From positions 496,001 through 560,000 of the forward strand of contig NZ_JAUSXB010000001.1 in NCBI RefSeq assembly GCF_030823375.1: a DNA stretch of 64,000 bases, read 5' to 3'. Numbering within the stretch: the stretch's first letter is position 1; the number at the start of each line of letters is the position of its first letter. Position numbers and translations under genes: made by a program. Positions 1 to 8,815 of the stretch are shown here, piece after piece. The DNA is from Pseudarthrobacter siccitolerans (GTDB lineage: Bacteria; Actinomycetota; Actinomycetes; Actinomycetales; Micrococcaceae). The notes under the pieces were generated by a model. That model was given only the letters and a program-made list of their open reading frames with translations, was not told where the DNA came from and searched no databases.

Positions 1-2
1 GC

Positions 3-1100
3 GCGGCCTCGCCCTACCTGTCCTCGGCTTTCGTGGACGCCAACTTCGCGTTCTACGGCACCACCATCAGCGGCACGCCGCGGAACAAGGACCGCTGGAA
101 GCGCGGTGTGGGTGTGGTGGAGGGTGCGCTCGGCGAGGCCGTGGGGCAGATCTACGTGTCCCGGCATTTCCCGGAAACCCACAAGGCCCGGATGCAGACG
201 CTCGTTGCCAACCTGATTGAGGCCTACCGGCAGAGCATCACCGCCGTGGGCTGGATGGGCGAGGCCACGAAGGCGGAGGCGCTGCGGAAACTGGAGGGGT
301 TCCGGGCGAAGATCGGCTACCCGGAACAGTGGATTGACTACTCCGCTGTGGAGATCGACCCGGCTGACCTGCTGGGCAACGTGGAGCGCGCCCACAATGC
401 CGACGTCGACCGGCACCTTGACGAGGTGGGCAAACCCGTGGACCGCAACAAGTGGCTGATGACCCCGCAGACCGTCAACGCCTACTACCACCCGATGATG
501 AACGAGATTGTGTTCCCGGCGGCCATCCTGCAGCCGCCCTTCTTCACGGCCGACGCCGACGATGCCGTGAACTATGGCGGGATCGGGGCCGTCATCGGCC
601 ACGAGATCGGCCACGGTTTTGATGATCAGGGCTCCCAGTTCGACGGCGGCGGGGCCTTGCGGAACTGGTGGACTGACGAGGACCGCCAGGCCTTTGAGCA
701 GCTCACGGCGAAGCTGGTGGCGCAGTACGATGCGCTTTCCCCCTATGCCGCGCCCGGGCACAACGTCAACGGCCGGCTGACCCTCGGCGAAAACATCGGT
801 GACCTCGCCGGCCTCACCATCGCCTACAAGGCCTACCTGATCAGCCTTGACGGCAAGGAACCCGAAGTCCTGGACGGCCTCACCGGACACCAGCGCTTTT
901 TTGCCTCCTGGGCCGCGGGCTGGCGCCAGGTGATCCGGGGCGAGGAAGCGATCCGCCGGCTGGCAACGGACCCGCACTCCCCCAATGAGTTCCGGACCAA
1001 CGCCATCGCCAAGAACCTCGAAGCCTTCCATGAAGCCTTCGAGGTCACGGAGCAGGACGGCATGTGGATGGCTCCCGGAGAGCGCGTCAGCATCTGGTAG
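3..1100 (+). CDS. M13 family metallopeptidase (neprilysin/PepO-like), 3' part
   Basis: C-terminal 365 residues of a zinc endopeptidase; the reading frame is open to the left edge, so the start lies outside the window. The zinc-binding motif HEIGH is at about 600-614, followed by FDDQGSQFDG, and the third-ligand motif ENIGD is at 789-803. These are the M13 (neprilysin, PepO, Zmp1) signatures. NAYY upstream fits the substrate-binding strand of this family. The protein ends with the usual Trp-containing tail. M13 enzymes cleave short oligopeptides; no signal peptide is visible because the N-terminus is missing. It converges on the LCP gene with a shared terminator between them. Confidence 0.93.
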   Translation, partial: AASPYLSSAFVDANFAFYGTTISGTPRNKDRWKRGVGVVEGALGEAVGQIYVSRHFPETHKARMQTLVANLIEAYRQSITAVGWMGEATKAEALRKLEGFRAKIGYPEQWIDYSAVEIDPADLLGNVERAHNADVDRHLDEVGKPVDRNKWLMTPQTVNAYYHPMMNEIVFPAAILQPPFFTADADDAVNYGGIGAVIGHEIGHGFDDQGSQFDGGGALRNWWTDEDRQAFEQLTAKLVAQYDALSPYAAPGHNVNGRLTLGENIGDLAGLTIAYKAYLISLDGKEPEVLDGLTGHQRFFASWAAGWRQVIRGEEAIRRLATDPHSPNEFRTNAIAKNLEAFHEAFEVTEQDGMWMAPGERVSIW

Positions 1101-1105
1101 CAGCC

Positions 1106-1140
1106 AAAAAAATAATCGGGGCCCGCGATTGCGGGCCCCG
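1106..1140 (-). terminator. Intrinsic terminator between convergent genes
   Basis: A perfect 10-bp stem, 1117-1126 with 1131-1140, and loop GATT. Seven A residues at 1106-1112 become a U-tract after the hairpin for the minus-strand LCP transcript. On the plus strand only a weak ACTATTT follows, so termination of the peptidase mRNA here would be less efficient. Confidence 0.85.
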
Positions 1141-1183
1141 ACTATTTAGTGCTGGCTTTTCCAGGCCCCCGGCCCAGTCCGGG

Positions 1184-2752
1184 CTAGTTATCGACGATAA
1201 GCACTGGGTTGGCCTGCTGGCAGAGGCTGTCCCCGGCTGTCTGGTTGACGATATCGTCGGGCAGAGCAACGTCCGCGCCGTAGGTGGTGCCCGACGTGAA
1301 GTCGGTGCCGAGGTACACCTGGACGCCGGATACGGCGGGTGCGGGCAGGATTTGGGCTGCGGGGATCCCCAGCTGCGCAGCGACGTCGGCAGCGACATCC
1401 GCGAAGCCGTTCCCGTAGTAGACCACGGACTGCGTCACGGGGGCGGCCTCAAACCGTCCGGTCTGGGTGAACCCGCCGCCGATCAGGGCCTGGACGATCT
1501 CCTGGGAGCGGCCGGCAACGCCCGTGCCGTTGGCTACCGTGACAGGCTGGAGCGCTTTGTCATAGGGCGGGACCGGGGTTGCCGTCCCGGTCGGAGCCGG
1601 CGTGGGCGATTCGGTGGGCGCAGGGGTGGTGGGCGCCGTCGGGTCGGTCAGGTCGATGTCCTGCTTCAGGGCGGAGAACAGCTGGGCACCGGCCGGTTCG
1701 GCAATCTGCAGCCTGTTGGGATCCACAAGCGCCGGCGTGGTGGGAACCGCCACGAAGGCAACCTTGCTGACGTCAATGTCTTTAAACCGGTTGCCGATGG
1801 TCAGCAGCGTGGGGACTGAAGCCAGCCCCTCGTCCACGGTCAGGTTCTGGGTCACGACGTCGGCGATCTTCAGCATCCTGCCGGGATCGGACAGCGTGCC
1901 TTCGTCCTTGATCTTGCGGGTGAGTGAGGAGAGGAATCCCTGCTGGGCCTTGATGCGGCCCAGGTCACCGCCGTCGGCAAAGGCATGGCGGGTGCGGAGG
2001 AAGGCCAGGGCCATCTCACCCTGCACCGCGGACGTTCCCTTCGGCAACCGAAGCCTGGAGTCGGGGTCGTACACGGCGTCGCTGATGCAGACGTCCACGC
2101 CGCCGACGGCGTTGGAAAGTTCCTTCACCGCGTTGAAGTCCGCCATCATGAAGTGGTCCACCTTCAAGCCGGTCAACTTGTTGACGGTGTCCACGGCGCA
2201 GCCGATACCCGCCTCGCCCATGGCCTCATTGATCATCACACCGCTGCGGGCCGGATATGTCTGCTTGGTCTTCTCGTCCTTGCACTCCGGGATGTCCACC
2301 AGCAGGTCGCGCGGAAAGCTGATGACGCTGACGCGCTTGTTGTCCTCGGAGATGTCCATCAGCATCATGACGTCGGACTTGCCGTAGCCGTTCGAATCAT
2401 CCGAGGTGCCATAGTCGCCGTTCAGGCCGTCGCGGGTATCCGAGCCCAGGATCAGGATCTGCATCCGCCCTGTCGAGTCACTCACCGCAGCGTCCGTACT
2501 TCCGCCGCCCGCGTTCAAGGGAGCCTTGGAGATGTTGCTTTGCAGCCGGATGAACCAGAATCCGGCGAACGCCAGGGCGCCGATCATCGCCAGCGACAGG
2601 ATGCCGGTGACGATCTTCAGCCACAACGGCATCCCCCGCTCTGGTCCCAGGTGGCGCGCGGCTCCAACGGTGCCATTTTCCGCGTGCCTGGACCTCGGTC
2701 CTCCGGCTGACACGTCAGCTCCGTTTTCGCGCTTTTCGCGGCCTCGCCCCAC
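1184..2752 (-). CDS. LCP (LytR-CpsA-Psr) family protein with LytR_C domain
   Basis: 522 residues. The N-terminal cytoplasmic stretch is basic, with one transmembrane helix at about residues 45-67. The LCP domain follows: LILGSDTRDG, then SFPRDLLVDIP with the conserved Arg, and FLRTRH. A Pro/Thr-rich linker (TPAPTESPTPAP) leads to a C-terminal LytR_C domain (VTVANGTGVAGRSQEI). LCP enzymes transfer polymers from a lipid carrier to peptidoglycan; in Actinobacteria this includes arabinogalactan or teichoic-type glycans. The substrate here is unknown. The GTG start is preceded by AGAGGAAGG at a suitable distance. The gene is monocistronic and ends at the shared terminator. Confidence 0.93.
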   Translation of the reverse strand: MGRGREKRENGADVSAGGPRSRHAENGTVGAARHLGPERGMPLWLKIVTGILSLAMIGALAFAGFWFIRLQSNISKAPLNAGGGSTDAAVSDSTGRMQILILGSDTRDGLNGDYGTSDDSNGYGKSDVMMLMDISEDNKRVSVISFPRDLLVDIPECKDEKTKQTYPARSGVMINEAMGEAGIGCAVDTVNKLTGLKVDHFMMADFNAVKELSNAVGGVDVCISDAVYDPDSRLRLPKGTSAVQGEMALAFLRTRHAFADGGDLGRIKAQQGFLSSLTRKIKDEGTLSDPGRMLKIADVVTQNLTVDEGLASVPTLLTIGNRFKDIDVSKVAFVAVPTTPALVDPNRLQIAEPAGAQLFSALKQDIDLTDPTAPTTPAPTESPTPAPTGTATPVPPYDKALQPVTVANGTGVAGRSQEIVQALIGGGFTQTGRFEAAPVTQSVVYYGNGFADVAADVAAQLGIPAAQILPAPAVSGVQVYLGTDFTSGTTYGADVALPDDIVNQTAGDSLCQQANPVLIVDN

Positions 2753-2847
2753 GTAAGGAACCTTCCTCTAGATTCTGAATCCGGTCCATTTTAGTGGTCC
2801 AGTCTGGGAAATTGCCGGGCGGCCCAGGCCACCGCCGGTCGCAGGGC

Positions 2848-3807
2848 TCAGAAGCCCAGCTTGACCAGTTGTTTCGGGTCCCGCTGCCAGTCCTTGGCTA
2901 CCTTGACATGCAGGTCGAGGTAGATGCGCGTTCCCAGGAGCGCCTCGATTCCCTTGCGTGCGTTGGTGCCCACTTCGCGCAGCCGGCTGCCGCCCTTGCC
3001 AATGATGATGGCCTTTTGCGACGGACGCTCCACGTAGAGGTTCACCCGGACGTCCAGGAGCGGGTTGTCGTCCGGGCGGTCCTCCCGGGGGACGATCTCT
3101 TCCACAACGACAGCCAGGGAATGCGGCAGTTCGTCCCGGACGCCTTCCAGCGCCGCTTCCCGGATGAGCTCGGCCACCATCACGGCCTCCGGTTCGTCGG
3201 TCAGCTCCCCGTCCGGGTAGAGCGGGGGCGACGGCGGCATGTGGCTGATCAGTACGTCGGCTACCGTTTCCACCTGGAAGCCGTCGCTGGCGGACACCGG
3301 AACAATATCCTTCCAGCCTTCCTCCCCCAGCACATCCCGTCCGAGGGCGGCGACAGCGAGGAGCTGTTCCGTCAGGGCCTGCCTGTCGACCAGGTCTGCT
3401 TTGGTGACGATAGCGATAATGGGCTTGCGGCCAACGGCGGCAAGCTGGGCAGCGATGTATTTGTCGCCCGGGCCGATCTTCTCGTTGGCGGGCAGGCAGA
3501 AGCCGATGGCGTCCACTTCCGCCAAGGTGTCGGCCACAAGGTCGTTCAGGCGCTTGCCCAGCAGGGTGCGGGGACGGTGCAGGCCCGGCGTGTCCACCAG
3601 GATCAGCTGCGCGTCCTCCCGGTGGACGATTCCACGGATGGTGTGCCGGGTCGTTTGCGGCTTGGCGGAAGTGATGGCCACTTTCTTGCCCACCAGCGCA
3701 TTGGTCAATGTGGACTTGCCGGCGTTGGGACGGCCCACCAGGACTGAAAACCCTGCGCGGAAGCCACCGAAATCTTCTTCGCCGGCGGCCTTATTTTTCT
3801 TGCTCAC
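2848..3807 (-). CDS. era: GTPase Era
   Basis: 319 residues. G1 GRPNAGKSTL, G2 region TTRHT, G3 DTPG, G4 TKAD, then a C-terminal KH domain with IIGKGGSRLREVG. Era binds the 3' end of 16S rRNA and assists 30S assembly and maturation. The GTG at 3807 is chosen because AGGGAG lies about 7 nt upstream and the Era fold starts soon after; an ATG at 3855 is in frame but inside corC. The gene overlaps the end of corC by 17 nt, so translation is probably coupled within the phoH-ybeY-corC-era operon. Confidence 0.95.
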   Translation of the reverse strand: MSKKNKAAGEEDFGGFRAGFSVLVGRPNAGKSTLTNALVGKKVAITSAKPQTTRHTIRGIVHREDAQLILVDTPGLHRPRTLLGKRLNDLVADTLAEVDAIGFCLPANEKIGPGDKYIAAQLAAVGRKPIIAIVTKADLVDRQALTEQLLAVAALGRDVLGEEGWKDIVPVSASDGFQVETVADVLISHMPPSPPLYPDGELTDEPEAVMVAELIREAALEGVRDELPHSLAVVVEEIVPREDRPDDNPLLDVRVNLYVERPSQKAIIIGKGGSRLREVGTNARKGIEALLGTRIYLDLHVKVAKDWQRDPKQLVKLGF

Positions 3808-5122
3808 GTGGAACTCCCTGCTGGGTTGCTTCCGCCTCTTGGAAGAGGTCTTCAAGGTCAGTGTCTACTTTTGGAACGGGCGCCGCAATGATGTGGCTGA
3901 CGCGGTTGCGGCGTCCTTCGAGCCTGTCGGCCCGCAGCGACACCCCGTCCACTTCCACATGGCTGCCGACGATCGGTACGCGGCCCAGGACTTTGGCGAG
4001 CAGGCCGCCCACGGTGTCCACTTCGTCGTCGTCGAGCTGGATGTCAAAAAGCTCGCCAAGGTCGTCAATGCTCATGCGGGCGCTGACGCGGTAGGAGCCG
4101 TCCCCGAGCTCCACAGCCTCGGCACTTTCGGTGTCGTACTCGTCCACGATTTCGCCCACGATTTCCTCGATCAGGTCCTCGAGGGTGACAAGCCCGGCAG
4201 TGCCGCCGTATTCATCGATCACGATGGCCACGTGGGTGGACTCTTTTTGCAGTTCCCGCAGCAGGTCGCTGACCGGCTTCGATTCGGGGACGTACCGGAC
4301 TTCGCGGACCAGGGAATCCACGAGGGGCGGTTCCTCGCCGGGGGCCAGCTCGTGGAGGACTGCCGCTACGTCCTTGAGGTACACGATGCCCAGGATGTGG
4401 TCCGTATCTTCGCCGATCACGGGCATCCTGGAGTATCCCGAGCGGAGGAAGAGCGACATGGCCCGGCGGAGGCTGGAGCCCGCTTCGACGCTGAGGATGT
4501 CCGTCCGCGGCACCATGACGGCCCGGACCAGGGTGTCGCCGAAGTCGAAGACGGACTGAATCATCTCAGCTTCGGTGTCCTCGATCATGTCGGATTCGCT
4601 GGCCCGGTCCACCAGTTCGCGGAACTCCTGCTCGCTGAAGAACGCCTCGTCGCCGCTGGGCGCTCCGGGGGCGGCCGCACTTCCCACCGCCACGAGCCAG
4701 CCCGGGACGGGCCCCAGCACCCAGGTGAGGAAACGGATCATGGGCGCGGTGAAGCGCACCACGGCAGCCGAGTGGAGCCTGCCGAGCTGGCGCGGCGAGA
4801 CACCGACAATAACGAACCCCAACAGGGCCATGATGCCGGTGGCGGCCAGCCCTGCGAACCAGATGTTGTCCAGCAGGCTGTAAAGCAGGACGGCGACCGC
4901 AACCGCCGAGGCCATCTCGAACCAGATGCGCCAGAACCGCAGGGCCCGGATGTGGGCAACGGGCTGGGCCAGGATCCGCCGCATGGCCGTGCCGCGGCTC
5001 TTCAGGAGTGCTTCCTCCGCGTCGTGGCGCGGGAGGAAATTGAAGGCGGCCTCCGCTGCCGTCAGTACTGCCGCGATGCCGAGGAAAGCCAGGGCCATCG
5101 CGACGAGGAGCAAAGGGGTCAC
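3791..5122 (-). CDS. CNNM/CorC (HlyC) family protein, hemolysin-like
   Basis: 443 residues. A DUF21/CNNM-type membrane domain with hydrophobic segments covers about residues 1-145. A CBS pair follows (VPRTDILSVEAG... and HVAIVIDEYGGTAGLVTLED), then the C-terminal CorC_HlyC FAD-like domain (YRVSARMSIDDLGELF). Family members are linked to Mg2+/Co2+ efflux; in Actinobacteria the gene regularly sits between ybeY and era, as here. The start overlaps the ybeY stop by 4 nt (ATGA). Transport specificity cannot be read from the sequence. Confidence 0.93.
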   Translation of the reverse strand: MTPLLLVAMALAFLGIAAVLTAAEAAFNFLPRHDAEEALLKSRGTAMRRILAQPVAHIRALRFWRIWFEMASAVAVAVLLYSLLDNIWFAGLAATGIMALLGFVIVGVSPRQLGRLHSAAVVRFTAPMIRFLTWVLGPVPGWLVAVGSAAAPGAPSGDEAFFSEQEFRELVDRASESDMIEDTEAEMIQSVFDFGDTLVRAVMVPRTDILSVEAGSSLRRAMSLFLRSGYSRMPVIGEDTDHILGIVYLKDVAAVLHELAPGEEPPLVDSLVREVRYVPESKPVSDLLRELQKESTHVAIVIDEYGGTAGLVTLEDLIEEIVGEIVDEYDTESAEAVELGDGSYRVSARMSIDDLGELFDIQLDDDEVDTVGGLLAKVLGRVPIVGSHVEVDGVSLRADRLEGRRNRVSHIIAAPVPKVDTDLEDLFQEAEATQQGVPREQEK

Positions 5123-5592
5123 TGGGTAGTCTCGGCGGGCGCTTCTTTGCCGGTGAAGCCGGAAAGGAGTTCACGCTGGAGCCCGAACATCTCGGCCTTC
5201 TCCTCAGGCTCGGCATGGTCGTAACCCAGCAGGTGCAAAATGCCGTGAGTGGTCAGCAGCAGCATTTCGTCCTGCAGCGGGTGGCCTGCGTTCTTCGCCT
5301 GGACCTGGGCCACCTGCGGGCATACGGCGATGTCCCCGAGCATGCCCTGGGGTGTCGGCCGGTCAGGAGTTCCCGGGGTCAGCTCGTCCATGGGCACTGA
5401 CAGAACGTCAGTGGCGCCGGGCTCGTCCATCAGCTCAATGTGGAGCTTTTCCATGGCCGGCTCGTCCACGAGGAGGATGGACAGTTCGGCCTGCGGATGA
5501 ATGTACAGCTGCTCAAAGATGTACCTGGACAAGGCAACAAGTTCCGATTCGTCCACCTGGACGCCGGACTCGTTGTTCACCTCGATGCTCAC
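5119..5592 (-). CDS. ybeY: Endoribonuclease YbeY (16S rRNA maturation)
   Basis: 157 residues. The zinc site motif HGILHLLGYDH is near the C-terminus, and TDVLSVPMDE matches the conserved TDVLSFP strand. YbeY acts in 16S rRNA 3'-end processing and ribosome quality control, which fits its place between phoH and era. The start overlaps the end of phoH by 4 nt and the stop overlaps corC by 4 nt, so the cluster is tightly coupled. Confidence 0.96.
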   Translation of the reverse strand: MSIEVNNESGVQVDESELVALSRYIFEQLYIHPQAELSILLVDEPAMEKLHIELMDEPGATDVLSVPMDELTPGTPDRPTPQGMLGDIAVCPQVAQVQAKNAGHPLQDEMLLLTTHGILHLLGYDHAEPEEKAEMFGLQRELLSGFTGKEAPAETTQ

Positions 5593-6677
5593 GCGTGTTC
5601 CCCCCGTTTTTCCCGGCCTGCCGAGTGCTTGACCCTGTTCCGCTGGACGTCGTCCCAGATGCTGTAGGCGTTAACGATGTCGCCCACCAGCCGGTGCCGG
5701 ACCACATCCGCTGCGTCCAGGACGGAAAAGTTCACGCCCTCTATGCCCTGCAGGATTTCCTCGACGATCCGCAGCCCGGAGCGTGTGCCGAAGGGCAGGT
5801 CCACCTGGGTGACATCGCCCGTCACCACCATCCTGGACCCGAATCCAAGCCTGGTGAGGAACATCTTCATCTGCTCGGGCGTGGTGTTCTGTGCCTCGTC
5901 GAGGATGATGAAGGCGTCGTTAAGGGTGCGGCCGCGCATGTAGGCGAGCGGCGCCACTTCGATGGTTCCTGCCGCCATGAGCCGCGGAATGGATTCCGGG
6001 TCCATCATGTCGTGCAGGGCGTCGTACAGCGGGCGCAGGTAGGGATCGATTTTGTCGCTCAGGGTGCCGGGCAGGAAGCCGAGCCGCTCCCCTGCTTCGA
6101 CTGCCGGGCGGGTCAGGATGATGCGGCTGACCTCTTTTTGCTGCAGGGCCTGGACGGCCTTGGCCATGGCAAGGTAGGTCTTTCCCGTACCGGCGGGGCC
6201 GATCCCGAAGATCACGGTGTTGGCATCGATGGCGTCAACGTAGTTCTTCTGGTTCAGCGTTTTCGGGCGGATCGTTTTGCCCCGGCTGGACAGGATGTCG
6301 TGCGTCAGCACGTCCACCGGGTTCTGCATCGACTGGGTGCGGAGCAGGGCCACGAGCTGCTGCAGTACCGCCGGGCTGATGACCGTGCCGCGTGCCACGA
6401 GTCCCCGGACCTCGTGGAGGAGCCGCATGATCCGCGGCACGTCCGTGGCCGGCCCGCTGATGGAAAGCTCGTTTCCGCGGACGTGAAAGTTAACGTCAGG
6501 GAACTGTTCCTCAATGAACCGCAGCGCTTCATCATGGCTGCCGAGGGATTGAACCATCTGGTCGGAGTTGTCGAAGAGGACTACTTCGGTGCGGACGCCA
6601 GGGAGTGTATGGGGAAACTCCCCCGCTCCGCCCTCGCCGGTGACAAGCCTGCGCTTTCCATTAGCTGATTCAGTCAT
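5589..6677 (-). CDS. PhoH family ATPase/RNA helicase-like protein
   Basis: 362 residues from the ATG at 6677. The Walker A motif is GPAGTGKTYLA and the Walker B region is FIILDEAQNT, followed by VVTGDVTQ, all typical of PhoH. An N-terminal small domain carries VRGNELSISGP. An in-frame ATG at 6776 would add 33 residues, but no ribosome-binding site precedes it and the added segment does not resemble the family, so the shorter form is preferred. It is the first gene of the phoH-ybeY-corC-era operon. Confidence 0.93.
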   Translation of the reverse strand: MTESANGKRRLVTGEGGAGEFPHTLPGVRTEVVLFDNSDQMVQSLGSHDEALRFIEEQFPDVNFHVRGNELSISGPATDVPRIMRLLHEVRGLVARGTVISPAVLQQLVALLRTQSMQNPVDVLTHDILSSRGKTIRPKTLNQKNYVDAIDANTVIFGIGPAGTGKTYLAMAKAVQALQQKEVSRIILTRPAVEAGERLGFLPGTLSDKIDPYLRPLYDALHDMMDPESIPRLMAAGTIEVAPLAYMRGRTLNDAFIILDEAQNTTPEQMKMFLTRLGFGSRMVVTGDVTQVDLPFGTRSGLRIVEEILQGIEGVNFSVLDAADVVRHRLVGDIVNAYSIWDDVQRNRVKHSAGREKRGEHA

Positions 6678-7060
6678 GGTGTTGGCCCGCGGGCCCGTGA
6701 TCCCCTCGATCTCGAAAGAGTAGCTGTTGGCTGATCTGCGGCGGCTGTCCCGTAGCGTCTCAGCGGTACCTTCCATCTTACGCCAGCGGACGGCACCGGC
6801 CCGATACCAGGGGCTGACACCGGGTCCCGGTATGCGCAGCTGAAAGCGAACAACGAATCCGTCAGTTCAGGCCCATGCGCCGTCATTAGATATCAACTTC
6901 ATATCGGCCTCATATCGTTCCCGTTGCAGTTGCGCCGTTCGGCGCATCCGGCCGCTTTTGCCCGCCCGGGCTGTGCGATGCTGGAAATCCAGGGTGCCAA
7001 TGAAGCACCGGGGCTGACCGGGGATCGGCCTATCCAACCAGGGAAGGACAGGCAATCACT
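6678..7060. other. Divergent intergenic region with spaced repeats
   Basis: About 380 bp between divergently transcribed phoH and the GerMN gene. No convincing gene is seen. TCATATCG occurs twice in direct orientation at 6899-6906 and 6910-6917, an 11-bp spacing of one helical turn, preceded by GATATC. This suggests a regulator site, but the regulator is unknown. GGAAGG lies about 15-20 nt before the TTG start at 7061. Confidence 0.4.
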
Positions 7061-8020
7061 TTGCCGGAAAACGCAGAGCCCCGCCGGGCCGGAAGAGTCT
7101 TGAACGGCGCCCGTTCAATGGTTCTTGCCGGGCTCCTGGTCGCGGTCCCTGTCTTTACCGGGTGCATTGCCGAACCGGACCCGGTTCCCACCGGTGCCCT
7201 TGCTTCCAGTCCCGCCGCCACGGGCAGCGTGTCCGGTGCACCATCCACCAGCGCCCCCCTGGAGACTACCCAGTCCTCCAACAAGGCGCCGGTCTACTGG
7301 ATTGGCCGCAGCAACAGCAACGTCTTCCTCTACCGGGAGTTCAGGGATGTTCCGGAGCAGGAAAATCCCGTGACGCGGGCCCTGCGCGCGATGATGTCCG
7401 AGAAGCCCCTGGACCCGGACTTTTTCACGCCGTGGCAGAACCCCAGGCGGCTTGCAACGTCGATTTCCGGCAAGGACGTCATCACTGTTGATGTGTCGGA
7501 GGACGCCTTCAACAGCAACCTGGACGGCGACATGGCAGCCCGGGCCATCCAGCAGCTGGTCTACACGGCCACGGCGGCTGCGGCCAGCTCCGGGCTGATC
7601 GACTCCGGACAGCAGATCCGCGTACGCATACTGGTGGACGGGCACACCGACTACATGGCGTTCAACCACGTTCAGCTGGGGTCCCTCATGGCGCGCACGG
7701 CGGGGCTCGTGGCTCCGGTGTGGATCATCGATCCACAGGAAGACGTTGAGGTGGCTGACGGCAGCGTCAAGATCACCGGCCGGAGCACGGCTGCCGGCGG
7801 CAAGCTCCGCTGGCAGATCCTGCGCTCCGGGGAGAATGGAAACAAGACGCCGTTCCTGACGGGCGAAACCACCGCTGCGGCGGACCCTGCACAGGCGGGA
7901 GTCTTTACGCTTGCGCTGACCCTGCCTGCCGGGGATTACGAACTCCGCGTGGGGCAAACCTCGAACCCCGATGGCCAGCAAAACGGCAGCGAGGACACCC
8001 GGGGCTTCAAAGTACGCTAG
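7061..8020 (+). CDS. GerMN domain lipoprotein with Gmad2 domain
   Basis: 319 residues. A signal peptide ends in lipobox VFTGC, predicting a lipid-anchored exported protein. A Ser/Thr/Pro linker is followed by a GerMN (sporulation/spore germination) domain, roughly residues 75-205, and then a Gmad2 immunoglobulin-like domain (DPQEDVEVADGSVKITGRS and onward). In non-sporulating Actinobacteria, GerMN lipoproteins include LpqB-type envelope proteins; here no MtrAB neighbour is present. The start is TTG with a purine-rich site upstream. It converges on rsmE with a 10-bp gap and no clear terminator. Confidence 0.85.
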   Translation: MPENAEPRRAGRVLNGARSMVLAGLLVAVPVFTGCIAEPDPVPTGALASSPAATGSVSGAPSTSAPLETTQSSNKAPVYWIGRSNSNVFLYREFRDVPEQENPVTRALRAMMSEKPLDPDFFTPWQNPRRLATSISGKDVITVDVSEDAFNSNLDGDMAARAIQQLVYTATAAAASSGLIDSGQQIRVRILVDGHTDYMAFNHVQLGSLMARTAGLVAPVWIIDPQEDVEVADGSVKITGRSTAAGGKLRWQILRSGENGNKTPFLTGETTAAADPAQAGVFTLALTLPAGDYELRVGQTSNPDGQQNGSEDTRGFKVR

Positions 8021-8030
8021 CCGCGGCTGT

Positions 8031-8813
8031 TCAGGCTGCGGGCTGCGCCCAGCGCCCGAGGATGTCGCTGGCGAGGACGACGGCGGCCGGGCCGGCGGTC
8101 GATGAGCGCAGGACATGGTGTCCCAGGAGGGCGGTCACAGCGCCCTGGCCGCAGAGTCTTGTCACCTCGCGCTGGCTGATGCCTCCCTCGGGGCCGACGA
8201 TCAGGAGTACTTCCCTCGGCCCTTCCGCAGCATCACTTGAGAACCACGATTCCAGGACCACCCGCAGGGGACGCACGGCGTCCTCGTGCAGGATAACGGC
8301 AAGGCCGGCCGCCTGCACAACAGCAGCGAGGCCAGCGGTGTCGACGGCGGCCCGCACCTCCGGGATCCAGGCGCGCCTTGCCTGTTTGGCGGCCGCGGTA
8401 ACAACCGACTGCCACTTTGCGTGGGCCTTGGCCGCCCGGTCGCCCTTCCAGCGCACAATGGACCGTTCGGACTGCCAGGGGATGACGGCGTCGATCCCCA
8501 GTTCGGTGGCGGTTTCGATGGCCAGTTCATCCCGGTCGCCCTTGGCCAGGGCCTGGACCAGCACCAGCCTGACGCCGGGCCGGTCCTCGACCGCGAGGGA
8601 TGTGCATTCGACCTCGAGTCCGGCGGCGGAGGCGGCCAGCACTTTGCCGCTCATCCGGGTGCCGGCGCCGTCGACGATGTCCACGGGCTCTCCCGGAGCC
8701 AGCCGCTTAACGGTCACCGCGTGCCGGGCCTCCGGTCCCTCGAGGACGAAACGGCCTTTGGGCGCCATCTGGTCCAGGGACCCGGGGGCCGTGAAAAAGA
8801 CGGGGTTGCTCAC
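8031..8813 (-). CDS. rsmE: 16S rRNA (uracil-1498-N3)-methyltransferase RsmE
   Basis: 260 residues. An N-terminal PUA-like domain is followed by a SPOUT knot with LIVGPEGGISQREV and LLGHHVLRSSTAGPAA, the RsmE signatures. It methylates U1498 in 16S rRNA using SAM. The start lies 2 bp after the dnaJ stop, in the hrcA-dnaJ-rsmE operon order common to Actinobacteria and Firmicutes. Confidence 0.95.
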   Translation of the reverse strand: MSNPVFFTAPGSLDQMAPKGRFVLEGPEARHAVTVKRLAPGEPVDIVDGAGTRMSGKVLAASAAGLEVECTSLAVEDRPGVRLVLVQALAKGDRDELAIETATELGIDAVIPWQSERSIVRWKGDRAAKAHAKWQSVVTAAAKQARRAWIPEVRAAVDTAGLAAVVQAAGLAVILHEDAVRPLRVVLESWFSSDAAEGPREVLLIVGPEGGISQREVTRLCGQGAVTALLGHHVLRSSTAGPAAVVLASDILGRWAQPAA

Positions 8814-8815
8814 CG

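Noticed and set aside
1064..3747. Long plus-strand open frames opposite the LCP and era genes
   Set aside because: They mirror real minus-strand genes and have Arg/Gly/Ala-rich shadow composition.
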